NCBI GenBank assembly: GCA_017627975.1
Contig: JAGAFT010000061.1
Coordinates: 1-10,654 of the forward strand
DNA length: 10,654 nucleotides
Direction: 5' to 3'
DNA from: Oscillospiraceae bacterium
Lineage (GTDB): Bacteria > Bacillota_A > Clostridia > Oscillospirales > Oscillospiraceae
The notes under the pieces were generated by a model that ran no database searches, was not told where the DNA came from, and saw only the letters and a list, made by a program, of their open reading frames with translations. The translations under genes and the position numbers were made by a program. Below, piece after piece: positions 1-7,001 of the stretch. Numbering within the stretch: position 1 is the first letter of the stretch; every line of letters begins with the position of its first letter.

Positions 1-477
1 GGCGGCGGAAGCGTGCTTGGGCACCGCCTTCAGCTGTTTGCGGAGCGTTTCGCGGAGAACGACGGAGGCTGCCTCCCGACCGGCAGGCTGCTGAAGGTGG
101 AAGGGACGCCGTTTGACTTCCGTACGGAAAAAGAAATCGGCGCCGACATCGGCGCCGAGAATGAGCAGCTGAAACGCGCGGGGGGCTATGACCACAACTA
201 TGTCCTCTGCGGGGCAAAGGCCGCGGTCCTCTACAGCCCGGAAACCGGGATCGAGATGACGGTGGAGACGGATCTGCCCGGCATGCAGCTCTATACGGGC
301 AACTTCCTGACCGAGCGGAAGGGAAAGGGCGGCAGCGTCATTGACAGACGGTACGCGGCCTGCTTTGAGACCCAGCTGTACCCGAACGCGATGAACTGCT
401 ACGCCTTCCCGTCGCCGGTGCTTCGGGCCGGGAAGCATCTGCACAGCGAGACGAGCTACGCCTTCCGCGTGCGCTGA
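1..477 (+). CDS. galM: Aldose 1-epimerase (mutarotase), C-terminal part; 5' end outside the window
   Basis: This is the last 158 codons of an aldose 1-epimerase, which interconverts the alpha and beta anomers of galactose and related aldoses in the cytoplasm and feeds the Leloir pathway. The frame is open from base 1, so the gene starts upstream. Visible family features are a G-S-V-L-G-H-R-L stretch at the very start, a GTPFDFR segment (about 103-123), the substrate-binding G-Y-D-H-N-Y motif (Asp codon 190-192), and the C-terminal F-E-T-Q motif. The Glu of that motif (367-369) matches the catalytic base of characterised GalM proteins. The catalytic His expected further upstream is not in the window. 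The gene converges with nth and overlaps its 3' end by 22 bp. Family assignment is secure; substrate preference cannot be read from the sequence. Confidence 0.93.
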   Translation, partial: GGGSVLGHRLQLFAERFAENDGGCLPTGRLLKVEGTPFDFRTEKEIGADIGAENEQLKRAGGYDHNYVLCGAKAAVLYSPETGIEMTVETDLPGMQLYTGNFLTERKGKGGSVIDRRYAACFETQLYPNAMNCYAFPSPVLRAGKHLHSETSYAFRVR

Positions 478-1139
478 GTCTTTGCCGACGGCTTCAGGAC
501 GGTACCCTGTTCATAAGCCTGACAGAGATCCCGTACGCAGCACTTTTCACACTGGGGACTACGGGCGTCGCAGACGGCACGGCCGTGCAGAACAATACAG
601 TGACAGAAATCAGAGGAGCTCTCCGGAGGAAGAATCTTCCGGAGGGCTGTTTCTATCTTTTCGGGCTCTTTGAGATTGTCCACCAGGCCGAGGCGGTTGG
701 AGATGCGGATGCAGTGCGTATCCACCACCACGGAGCCGGGCACCCGGTAAAGGTCACCCAGCAGGAGATTCGCGGTCTTGCGGCCGACGCCGGGGAGCTT
801 CACAAGCTCCTCCATGGTGTCGGGGACCTTTCCGTTGTGCTTTTCCAGAAGCATGACGGCGCAATTCACGATGTCCCGCGCCTTGGCATGATAGAAGCCG
901 CAGGAGTGGACATACTGTTCGACCTCCGCGATATCGGCCTCGGCAAAGGCCTCCAGGCTGGGGTAGCGCGCAAACAGAGCGGGTGTCACCATGTTGACCC
1001 GCTCATCCGTGCACTGGGCCGAGAGGCGGACGGAGAAGAGAAGCTCATAGTCCTTGCCGTAATCCAGAGAGCAGACCGCCTCCGGGTATTCTTCCAGAAG
1101 CCGCCGGACGATTTCGTTTACCTGTTGCTGTGTACGCAT
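456..1139 (-). CDS. nth: Endonuclease III (DNA glycosylase / AP lyase)
   Basis: A 227-residue base-excision-repair enzyme that removes oxidised pyrimidines from DNA and cleaves the strand at the abasic site. The helix-hairpin-helix is visible as LPGVGRKTA at residues 115-123, with the catalytic Lys at 121. The catalytic Asp is D140 in the VVVDTH motif. An L-S-A-Q-C-T-D motif lies at 39-45. The C-terminal [4Fe-4S] ligands fit the family pattern C-X6-C-X2-C-X5-C exactly (C190, C197, C200, C206). The length is typical, with a basic tail of about 20 residues after the cluster. It is the last gene of a minus-strand operon, 24 bases after the 297-residue gene. The nearest Shine-Dalgarno-like sequence (GGAAAGG on the minus strand) is about 13 bases from the ATG, which is rather far, so coupled translation is possible. 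The 3' end overlaps galM. Confidence 0.97.
   Translation of the reverse strand: MRTQQQVNEIVRRLLEEYPEAVCSLDYGKDYELLFSVRLSAQCTDERVNMVTPALFARYPSLEAFAEADIAEVEQYVHSCGFYHAKARDIVNCAVMLLEKHNGKVPDTMEELVKLPGVGRKTANLLLGDLYRVPGSVVVDTHCIRISNRLGLVDNLKEPEKIETALRKILPPESSSDFCHCIVLHGRAVCDARSPQCEKCCVRDLCQAYEQGTVLKPSAKTQRTRKA
619..661 (+). terminator. Possible intrinsic terminator for galM, embedded in nth (antisense)
   Basis: A 10-bp stem pairs 621-630 with 635-644 (one G-U pair) around a 4-base loop (631-634). One more G-U pair and a C-G pair extend it outward to 619 and 646. It is followed by a T-rich run at 650-661 (TTTCTATCTTTT). On the plus strand this has the layout of a Rho-independent terminator about 140 bases after the galM stop. 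It lies wholly inside the nth reading frame, so the hairpin could also be a by-product of the protein sequence. The T run is interrupted, which lowers confidence. Confidence 0.45.
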
Positions 1140-1163
1140 AGATAAGACCGGGCCTTTCCGGGC

Positions 1164-2057
1164 TCAGCGGCTGAGCGTGATGTTCCCGCCGCACTCGATG
1201 GCGTCGAGGTAGGTCCCGCCGTAGGTGCCGCGATACTGCCAGATGACCTCGACCGGGATGTTCCGGGTCTCCCCGCCGGAGAGCGTGACCGTAACGGTCC
1301 GGCTGTTGATCTTTGTGGAGACGGGCGTGGTGGTGGTCGGGATCTCAATCGCCGGGGAGGCGAGGGAGAAGTACTGTCCGTCGACGGCGATGTTCAGCAC
1401 GTCCGGCGAGGCAGTGGTGTAGAGACTGTAGGAATCGACATAGGCCGTCACGGTGATGTCAACGGTGTTTGTACCGCTGACCAGCGCGGTCCAGTCGGCG
1501 TGGACGTTGATGGAGGTGCCGGAATCGGAGCGGAAGGTGCCGCTGCCGAGACTGGTGCCGGTGGGAATCACGGATGCGCCGTTTCCGGCGTCCGTGTTAC
1601 CGGAAGCGGTGTTGGCGCCGGGGACGATGGGAATCAGGTCCTGAGCCGGCAGCATGTTGGCATCCGCGCCGGGGACGGGCGTGGGGGAGGCGGCCGCGGT
1701 GCCGGCATTCCCGGAAGCGGTGGAGTTGGAGCCGGAGCCGGAAGGCACGCTCACACCGGCCGGAGGCGGGGTCGAGGTTTTGACCGGCTGTGCCGTTTCA
1801 GACGGCATGGAGGTGGAGGGCGGATAATAAACCGGCGCGGCGGTCTGCACCGCTGCGGGCGTCGGGGTGGCCTCCGGCGTCGGGGTCGGCTCCGGCGTTT
1901 CCACGGCGACGGTCGGCACAGCGGTTGTGGTGACGTTCTGATACGGGTTGGAGGTGGACGCGGGACGGTCGAGTCCCGTCAGGAAAATAATCACAACCGA
2001 CACAACCAGCAGAAACACCAGAAGCATCAGCAGTGCGGTGGTTTTGTTGCTTTTCAT
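1164..2057 (-). CDS. Membrane-anchored protein of unknown function with Pro/Thr/Ser-rich stalk and beta-rich C-terminal domain
   Basis: A 297-residue protein not recognised from any named family. Residues 7-28 form one strongly hydrophobic segment after a short basic start (MKSNK), so it is probably a signal anchor with the rest outside the cell. Residues about 31-170 are low-complexity Pro/Thr/Ser/Ala/Gly, including P-T-P-T-P-E-A-T-P-T-P repeats, like a cell-wall-spanning stalk. Residues about 171-297 alternate hydrophobic and polar residues as in a beta-sandwich (for example VDITVTAYV and RTVTVTLSGG). There is no sortase motif and only one Cys (289). A strong ribosome site, AAAGGAG, lies 10 bases before the ATG at 2057 and decides the start; an out-of-frame ATG sits between them. 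It lies 20 bases after the 204-residue gene and 24 before nth, so it is in one operon with both. A role at the cell surface is inferred only from architecture. Confidence 0.8.
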   Translation of the reverse strand: MKSNKTTALLMLLVFLLVVSVVIIFLTGLDRPASTSNPYQNVTTTAVPTVAVETPEPTPTPEATPTPAAVQTAAPVYYPPSTSMPSETAQPVKTSTPPPAGVSVPSGSGSNSTASGNAGTAAASPTPVPGADANMLPAQDLIPIVPGANTASGNTDAGNGASVIPTGTSLGSGTFRSDSGTSINVHADWTALVSGTNTVDITVTAYVDSYSLYTTASPDVLNIAVDGQYFSLASPAIEIPTTTTPVSTKINSRTVTVTLSGGETRNIPVEVIWQYRGTYGGTYLDAIECGGNITLSR

Positions 2058-2077
2058 GACAGCTCATCTCCTTTGGG

Positions 2078-2692
2078 TCAGACGCGGCGGAAGGACGCGG
2101 AATTCAGAAGAGCGCGGAAGTCCGCCGTGTCCGGAATGGTCTCGAGCTCGTCGTCATTGTCCGGCGCCTTTACCAGCGTGAGCAGCAGATAGCTGTGCGG
2201 ATCGTCCGGAACCGGGAAGGCGAGACAGAAATGATCCCCGTCGCGGAACTTCACGCCGGCGAGCGTGCCATAGGCGGCCGTATCGAGATCGGGATGGCGG
2301 GAAGAGAGCTCCTGGGTAAGGAGAGCGAAGTCCTCGCCGCTGTAGTAGCTTCCGTATTCCACCTGGACGGAGAAGTCCTCACCGCTGAGAATTCCGACAT
2401 GCGAATCGCCGGATTCCGCCAGGAACTCGTCCTCGACCACGGCGAACCGGAAGCGCACCGGGTCGTAGGGGAAGCAGAACTCAACCGTGGCGGCATCCTT
2501 GAAGCCGGAGATGAAGCTGTAGACCGCTTCCTTGGCTGCGGCGGCGGGAGCGGGAGCCTGGGCCGGGGCGGCGGGGGAGCCGGAAGCGGCGGCAGGCGCG
2601 GGGGAGGAGGCAAGTTTTTTCTTCAGATAATAAGAGGCTGCGCCGACCGCGGCACCGGTCAGGACGGAGAGCCATAAATGTTTCGTACGCAT
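2078..2692 (-). CDS. Small protein of unknown function with N-terminal hydrophobic segment and Ala/Pro linker
   Basis: A 204-residue protein not recognised from a named family. After the start MRTK, residues 5-23 are moderately hydrophobic with small residues (LTGAAVGAAS), followed by YYLKKK, which suggests a membrane anchor. Residues 28-53 are nearly all Ala, Pro and Ser, forming a linker. Residues about 55-204 form a mixed alpha/beta domain rich in Asp, Glu and aromatics (SGEDFSVQVEYGSYYSGEDF near 103-122), with the repeated pair SGEDF. The ATG at 2692 is well placed: AAGGAG ends 7 bases upstream, and a consensus promoter lies about 50 bases upstream. It is the first gene of the minus-strand operon and has the same anchor-linker-domain plan as the next gene, so the two may work together. 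No enzymatic motif was seen. Confidence 0.8.
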   Translation of the reverse strand: MRTKHLWLSVLTGAAVGAASYYLKKKLASSPAPAAASGSPAAPAQAPAPAAAAKEAVYSFISGFKDAATVEFCFPYDPVRFRFAVVEDEFLAESGDSHVGILSGEDFSVQVEYGSYYSGEDFALLTQELSSRHPDLDTAAYGTLAGVKFRDGDHFCLAFPVPDDPHSYLLLTLVKAPDNDDELETIPDTADFRALLNSASFRRV

Positions 2693-2740
2693 CGGTATGC
2701 TCCTTACCAGTTTAATGGGTCAAAAAAGTTATCAAAGCGT

Positions 2741-2769
2741 ATTATAATGGAAACCGCCGATTTTTACAA
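2741..2769 (-). promoter_or_regulatory. Sigma-A promoter for the minus-strand operon (204-aa gene, 297-aa gene, nth)
   Basis: On the minus strand TTGTAA (2769-2764) and a perfect TATAAT (2746-2741) are separated by 17 bases. Transcription would start near 2734, giving a leader of about 40 bases before the ATG at 2692. The -10 box lies in the self-complementary ATTATAAT, so TATAAT also reads on the plus strand at 2743-2748, but no good -35 stands in front of it there. Confidence 0.7.
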
Positions 2770-2821
2770 TCCCCTGCTCAAAAGATTCCTTCTGATTAAG
2801 AATTTACAAAGAAATTCCCGC

Positions 2822-2850
2822 TTGTCAAGGCATCACAGTTATGCTAAAAT
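2822..2850 (+). promoter_or_regulatory. Sigma-A promoter (extended -10) for the glycosidase/glycosyltransferase operon
   Basis: TTGTCA (2822-2827), a 17-base spacer and TAAAAT (2845-2850), with TG at 2842-2843 forming an extended -10. Transcription would start near 2857, giving a leader of about 86 bases before the ATG at 2943. The surrounding 2700-2880 is clearly AT-rich compared with the genes on both sides. No riboswitch or leader terminator was recognised in the leader. Confidence 0.7.
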
Positions 2851-2942
2851 ATCTATGTTTGACTATAAGTATCATGTGAGCAGACAGACAGAAAAAGCAG
2901 CTCGTTTTTTGACATGTCCTGATACACCGGAAAGGCAAGACT

Positions 2943-3995
2943 ATGAAAAAAAAGAAAACAAAATCCGGGGGCAGCGCCCTTGTCCGCTTTATCGACCGCG
3001 TGTTCGGCCTGATTGTGGCCGCGGTAATCGTGGGCGGCATCTTCGGCCTGGCGCTGGAATGGATCCTGGTGAAAGGACCGTCCCCCGCCCTGAGAGACTC
3101 TTTCGTGATGACCATGATGTGGACCCGTCGCTTTGACTTTATTCCGCAGATTTTCCTGACGCAGGAAGAGACGGACACCATTTTCAATGAGCACTGGTCC
3201 ATCAACAACACCGAGGCCACCGACACCAGCCTCATCACCGTGAAGGCGAGCCAGCCCAAGTCCGATGAGGAAAGCGGACCGCAGGCGGACGACTACGGAT
3301 ACATCGACGAGGACGGCGACGGCATCATCATCGTGGATGTAAAGAAGAAGGGCTTCGTCGGAAAGATGATCATCATCCTTGACCCGAGCCGCGTCTTCGT
3401 GGGCAAGCCCGAGGTCTACGGCGGCTACGGCCTGACGCTGGATGAGCTTGCCAAGCGCTATGACGCGCTCGGCGGCGTCAACGGCGGCGGCTTCTACGAT
3501 CCGGAGGGCGGCGGAACCGGCGGATATCCGGACGGCCTGACGGTGGTGGGAGGAGAGATCTTCCACGAAGGCACGTCGACCCGTACGTTCTGCGGACTGG
3601 ATAAGAACAACATTCTCCACGTCGGGGATTATGACTCCGAGGAGGCGACGGAAGACGGCATCCGTGACGGCGTGAGCTTCGGCCCGGCCCTGATCATCAA
3701 CGGCAAGGGCGAGTACGGCAACCACATGGAAAGCGGCATCAACCCCCGTACGGCGGTCGGACAGCGCGCCGACGGCGCCATCCTGCTGCTGGCAATCGAC
3801 GGACGCCAGGTCCACTCGATCGGCGCCAGCTTCGGCGACGCGCGCGACGTCATGCTGGACTTCGGTGCGGTGAACGCCTGCAACATGGACGGCGGCTCCT
3901 CCACGGTTATGTACTATGAAGGTGCGTACATCAACAGTCCGTCCTCGGCCAGCGGCACCTCCCGTGCCCTGCCGGACGCATGGCTGTTCAAGTAA
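2943..3995 (+). CDS. Membrane-anchored phosphodiester glycosidase family protein (NAGPA domain)
   Basis: A 350-residue protein with a basic N-terminus (MKKKKTK), one membrane segment at about 21-43, and an outer region. The C-terminal half (about 138-350) matches the phosphodiester glycosidase family named after the mammalian enzyme that uncovers mannose-6-phosphate by removing GlcNAc from a phosphodiester. Family hallmarks are GGVNGGGFYDP (177-187), NPRTAVGQRADGAILLLAIDG (267-287), and NACNMDGGSSTVMYY (311-325). Residues 92-136 form a polar, acidic linker. The ribosome site GGAAAGG ends 7 bases before the ATG. It is the first gene of the plus operon. Known bacterial relatives cleave sugar-1-phosphodiester bonds, so a wall polymer or lipid-linked sugar is a plausible substrate, but this is inference from family and neighbours. 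Confidence 0.9.
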   Translation: MKKKKTKSGGSALVRFIDRVFGLIVAAVIVGGIFGLALEWILVKGPSPALRDSFVMTMMWTRRFDFIPQIFLTQEETDTIFNEHWSINNTEATDTSLITVKASQPKSDEESGPQADDYGYIDEDGDGIIIVDVKKKGFVGKMIIILDPSRVFVGKPEVYGGYGLTLDELAKRYDALGGVNGGGFYDPEGGGTGGYPDGLTVVGGEIFHEGTSTRTFCGLDKNNILHVGDYDSEEATEDGIRDGVSFGPALIINGKGEYGNHMESGINPRTAVGQRADGAILLLAIDGRQVHSIGASFGDARDVMLDFGAVNACNMDGGSSTVMYYEGAYINSPSSASGTSRALPDAWLFK

Positions 3996-4020
3996 ACCAC
4001 CGGAAAGATCGGAGAGAATG

Positions 4021-5202
4021 ATGGCGACGAAAAGAAGAAACAGAGCCTCCGGCGTCTGGACCGCGATCTATGTGGTGATTCTGATCCTCTGGATCCTGTT
4101 CCTGTGTGCCTGCGGCCTTTACGTGCTCAACGAGGTCTGGGAGTATGCCAGCGTCTATGACCAGACACAGATTGACCCGGTGATTGAGGACTATTTTAAC
4201 CGCCTCCAGACGGAGATGTGGACCGACGGCATGGACGTGCTGGTCCGGACCATGCCGCACCCGACCAAGACGGACGCGGAAGTGAAAGAGCTGATCCAGA
4301 CCACGCTGCGGCAGAATCCGCTGAGCTACGCAGTGAAGCCGGGCTTTGCACGCAGTGACAGCGTGACCTATAACATTCTGTGCGGTGCGAATATCATCGG
4401 TGAGGTGATTCTCACCCACGACACCACCGTGAACCTTGTCAAGGACATCGACCTGCCCTCTGCGGTGGTGGGCGTTCTTGCGAAGATGGGCGTTGCGATT
4501 CAGCCCGAGCTGTACCCGTGGAAGGTAGCGGGCGAGAGCTATGACTTTGCCGAGCTGGGGCTCTACTCCAGCGTCCGTGTCACCGTGCCGGAGAACTACC
4601 GCGTTGAGGTGGACGGCGTGACCCTCGGACCGGAATACATCATCGAGACGGGCATCAAGTATGACAACCTGACGAACCTGTACTATGAGTATGAAGGCCT
4701 GCCCACCAAGGTGACCTACAAGCTGGAAGACAGCATGGGCGACTCGAATGTCGTGATCTATGACGAGAACGGCAACGTCTTCCAGATCGATGAGAATGCG
4801 AGCGATGCACAGTTCATGAAACAGCTGGATGAAGCGACCCGCATGAGCTATGCGGACTTCATCAACAATTTCGCGGACAAGTTCCTGCAGATGCGCTCCA
4901 ACACCATCGAGCCGATGTACGCCTATTCCCAGCTGCAGCCGTACATCAAGCAGGGAACGGAGATGGACAACCGTCTGCTGCAGTCGATGATCGACACCTG
5001 GTCCCACAACTCCTATTATCAGTTCAACGGCAGCCAGATCCTCAGGGCCTATGAGTTCGTAGACCAGCTGATTATCATCGAGTTCCACGCGGATGCTTCC
5101 GCCCAGCAGCCGGCCGGCCCGAACGTGATCTCCAGCGATTTCCGGGCGGTGATTGAAACGACGAGCGGCAGCCCGCTGGTGATCTGGGTCGAGGATATCT
5201 GA
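4021..5202 (+). CDS. Single-pass membrane protein with large extracellular domain, function unknown
   Basis: A protein of 393 residues from this start. The ATG at 4021 is preferred because GGAG (4011-4014) ends 6 bases upstream; the adjacent in-frame ATG at 4018 is possible but lies only 3 bases from it. Residues 1-10 are basic (MATKRRNRAS). Residues about 12-36 are strongly hydrophobic, forming one membrane anchor. The rest is acidic and probably outside. An early helical part (about 45-110) is followed by a beta-rich middle containing VRVTVPENYRVEVDGVTLG, as in tandem wall-associated modules. The C-terminal part (about 275-393) resembles an NTF2-like fold in pattern (helices, then strands ending in FRAVIETTSGSPLVIWVEDI). 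That fold and any likeness to TcaA/YvbJ-type surface proteins are guesses from pattern only. It begins about 25 bases after the glycosidase gene and ends 16 bases before the glycosyltransferase gene, so it is co-transcribed with both. Confidence 0.85.
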   Translation: MATKRRNRASGVWTAIYVVILILWILFLCACGLYVLNEVWEYASVYDQTQIDPVIEDYFNRLQTEMWTDGMDVLVRTMPHPTKTDAEVKELIQTTLRQNPLSYAVKPGFARSDSVTYNILCGANIIGEVILTHDTTVNLVKDIDLPSAVVGVLAKMGVAIQPELYPWKVAGESYDFAELGLYSSVRVTVPENYRVEVDGVTLGPEYIIETGIKYDNLTNLYYEYEGLPTKVTYKLEDSMGDSNVVIYDENGNVFQIDENASDAQFMKQLDEATRMSYADFINNFADKFLQMRSNTIEPMYAYSQLQPYIKQGTEMDNRLLQSMIDTWSHNSYYQFNGSQILRAYEFVDQLIIIEFHADASAQQPAGPNVISSDFRAVIETTSGSPLVIWVEDI

Positions 5203-5218
5203 CAGAAAGGAAAGCGGA

Positions 5219-5959
5219 ATGACACCGGAGAAAACTGCGATGCCGGAGAAACTGGATTGTACAAAACGCTGCGTGGTGGTGCTTCCGTCGCTCAACCCGA
5301 ATGAGAAGTTCGACCGCGTCGTCGACGGACTGCGCGAAGCGGGCTTTCAGCGGATCATGATCGTGGACGACGGCAGCGATGAGAAGCATCAGGCGCACTT
5401 TAAAAGGGCAGAGGCGTTTCCGGAGTGCTCCGTGATTCATCACGAGGTCAACAAGGGAAAGGGACGGGCCCTGAAGGACGGCTTTATTGAGGTGTTGAAA
5501 CGCTTTCCGGACACGGAGGGTGTGATCACCATCGACGGCGACGGCCAGCATCTGATCGGGGATATCATCGCCTGCGGGAACCGGATGCTTCAGGAGGGAA
5601 ACAAGATCATCCTCGGCTGCAGAGACTTTGATCTGCCGGGGGTTCCGCCGCGGAGCGTCGCCGGGAACAAGACGACATCCCGCATGTTCCGGCTGTACGG
5701 GATCCGGCTCTCCGATACACAGACCGGACTGCGCGCGATTCCGACGCGGTTCCTGAGCCGCTTTACCGCGATCGAGGGCGAGCGCTTTGAGTATGAGACG
5801 AACATGCTACTGAAGATGAAGCGCCGGGGCATCGATTTTGTCGAGCAGGCCATTGAGACGGTTTATGAGGATGAAAACCTCGGGTCACACTACAACGCGG
5901 TGAAGGACTCCTGGCGGATCTTCAAGATCATGGTAAAAGATCTGCTGCGGCGGAGCTGA
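5219..5959 (+). CDS. Family 2 glycosyltransferase (DPM1/polyprenyl-phosphate sugar synthase type)
   Basis: A 246-residue GT2 enzyme with a GT-A fold. Motifs are V-V-V-L-P-S-L-N-P at 19-27, the nucleotide-binding V-D-D-G-S at 49-53, N-K-G-K-G-R-A-L-K at 78-86, the metal-binding D-G-D-G-Q at 106-110, and the DTQTGLR segment at 166-172 that is typical of dolichyl/polyprenyl-phosphate sugar synthases. It has no membrane segment, so it would work at the inner face of the membrane. The likely reaction is transfer of a sugar from a nucleotide sugar to undecaprenyl phosphate; the sugar cannot be read from the sequence. The ribosome site AAAGGA ends 7 bases before the ATG and supports this start over the in-frame ATG at 5240. 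The gtrA-like gene begins 2 bases after the stop, which strongly suggests the two are a functional pair. Confidence 0.93.
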   Translation: MTPEKTAMPEKLDCTKRCVVVLPSLNPNEKFDRVVDGLREAGFQRIMIVDDGSDEKHQAHFKRAEAFPECSVIHHEVNKGKGRALKDGFIEVLKRFPDTEGVITIDGDGQHLIGDIIACGNRMLQEGNKIILGCRDFDLPGVPPRSVAGNKTTSRMFRLYGIRLSDTQTGLRAIPTRFLSRFTAIEGERFEYETNMLLKMKRRGIDFVEQAIETVYEDENLGSHYNAVKDSWRIFKIMVKDLLRRS

Positions 5960-5961
5960 GC

Positions 5962-6411
5962 ATGGAAAAGGGGAAACAGCCGCTGCTGTATGTCCTGAGC
6001 TCCGTGGCTTCCTGGGCGGTGGATACCGGCGGCTTCTTCGTGCTGTCGCTGCTGTTCGGGGGCGTGCTCGGGGCGTATTCTGAACCGGTCTGCAACGTTG
6101 CGGCGCGCGTGATTTCATCGTTTTTCAATTTTAACCTCAACAACCGCCTGGTTTTTCAGAACAGCGGCTCCTACGGTAAGGCGCTGGTTCGCTACTACTG
6201 CCTCGCCGTGCCGCAACTTGCGGCATCTACCCTGCTGCTGACGCTTCTGGTGCGGTGGCTCGGGATTGAGACGACGCATGGCGCGACCGCCGTGAAGATC
6301 GTGGTGGACGGATGCCTGTTTGTGGCAAGCTATTTTATTCAGAAGTTCTGGGTGTTTCCACACGGGGAAAAAGAAACGGATTCAACCGCTGAGGAAAAGA
6401 CAGCGGAATAA
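5962..6411 (+). CDS. GtrA family membrane protein (probable lipid-linked sugar flippase)
   Basis: A 149-residue protein with four predicted membrane segments (about 8-33, 43-60, 76-99 and 108-128) and a charged C-terminal tail. The family signature F-N-F-N-L-N-N-R-L-V-F lies at 55-65 and the matching I-Q-K-F-W-V-F at 126-132. GtrA/GtcA proteins act with a GT2 enzyme and are thought to flip the undecaprenyl-phosphate sugar so that it can modify surface polymers. The ribosome site GGAG (5952-5955) lies inside the end of the glycosyltransferase gene, 6 bases before the ATG, so the two genes are probably translationally coupled. A separate GT-C transferase that would use the flipped sugar is not in the window. 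Confidence 0.93.
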   Translation: MEKGKQPLLYVLSSVASWAVDTGGFFVLSLLFGGVLGAYSEPVCNVAARVISSFFNFNLNNRLVFQNSGSYGKALVRYYCLAVPQLAASTLLLTLLVRWLGIETTHGATAVKIVVDGCLFVASYFIQKFWVFPHGEKETDSTAEEKTAE

Positions 6412-6446
6412 TATGATGGATCTTCGGATCGAAAGGAAAAACTGTT

Positions 6447-7001
6447 ATGACTTATGAAATCGACATTGCCGGAATGAAACGCGACCTGCCGCTGTGCAAG
6501 GTATCGGATGATCTCTATATCGGCGCCTTCGTCATGTTCGGCGATGTGGAGCTGACCGTGCACTGCGCAGCCGAGCTTCTGAAGCTGGCTCCCGAGTATG
6601 ACTACATCATCGCACCGGAAGCCAAGAGCATTCCACTGCTGTATGAGATGGCCAGACAGAGCGGTGCGGACAAGTATTTCCTCGCGCGCAAGGGCCCGAA
6701 GGCTTATATGAGCGGCGTGTTTGAGGTCAATGTCAAGTCCATCACCACCATGGGCGTCCAGAAGCTCGTCATCGACACGGCGGACGCGGAGCTGATCCGC
6801 GGCAAGCGGATGCTGATCATCGACGATGTCATCTCCACAGGCGAGTCGCTGCATGCCATGGAAGAGCTGGTCCACCAGGCCGGCGGCATCATCGCCGGCA
6901 AGATGGCGGTCCTCGCCGAAGGCGATGCGGCGAAGCGGGACGACATCATCGTGCTGGCGCCGCTGCCGCTGTTCAACGCGGACGGAACGGTCAAAGCGTA
7001 A
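6447..7001 (+). CDS. Phosphoribosyltransferase family protein (adenine/purine PRTase-like)
   Basis: A 184-residue cytoplasmic protein of the type I phosphoribosyltransferase fold. The PRPP-binding motif is clear: M-L-I-I-D-D-V-I-S-T-G-E-S at 122-134, with the acidic pair D126-D127. The pyrophosphate-loop region is I-I-A-P-E-A-K-S-I-P at 54-63, and the basic A-R-K-G-P-K at 80-85 is typical of the adenine PRTase branch. It would join a free base to PRPP in purine salvage; the exact base is not decided here, so no symbol is given. The ribosome site AAAGGA ends 9 bases before the ATG. It follows gtrA by 35 bases and is probably in the same operon although its role differs. Its last codons (LFNADGT, about 6970-6988) are copied again 91 bases downstream as non-coding DNA. 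Confidence 0.88.
   Translation: MTYEIDIAGMKRDLPLCKVSDDLYIGAFVMFGDVELTVHCAAELLKLAPEYDYIIAPEAKSIPLLYEMARQSGADKYFLARKGPKAYMSGVFEVNVKSITTMGVQKLVIDTADAELIRGKRMLIIDDVISTGESLHAMEELVHQAGGIIAGKMAVLAEGDAAKRDDIIVLAPLPLFNADGTVKA

Noticed and set aside
585..1145. Open plus-strand frame of 186 codons opposite nth
   Set aside because: It is antisense to nearly all of a well-supported endonuclease III gene, has no family motif, and is explained by the GC-rich codon pattern of nth.
1162..1176. Short inverted repeat at the stop codon of the 297-residue gene
   Set aside because: Only a 5-bp stem, no T run, and nth follows directly, so termination there is unlikely.
1500..2192. Gly/Arg-rich plus-strand frame
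   Set aside because: It is the antisense of the Pro/Thr/Ser-rich stalk of the 297-residue protein; the repeats come from that low-complexity coding sequence.
2859..2864. TTGACT as a second -35 box ahead of the glycosidase gene
   Set aside because: No -10-like sequence at 16-18 bases downstream; the TTGTCA/TAAAAT pair just upstream is much better.
6419..6430. Small GATC-TTCG-GATC hairpin between gtrA and the PRTase gene
   Set aside because: A UUCG tetraloop on a 4-bp stem with no T run; too short to call a terminator or a regulatory element.
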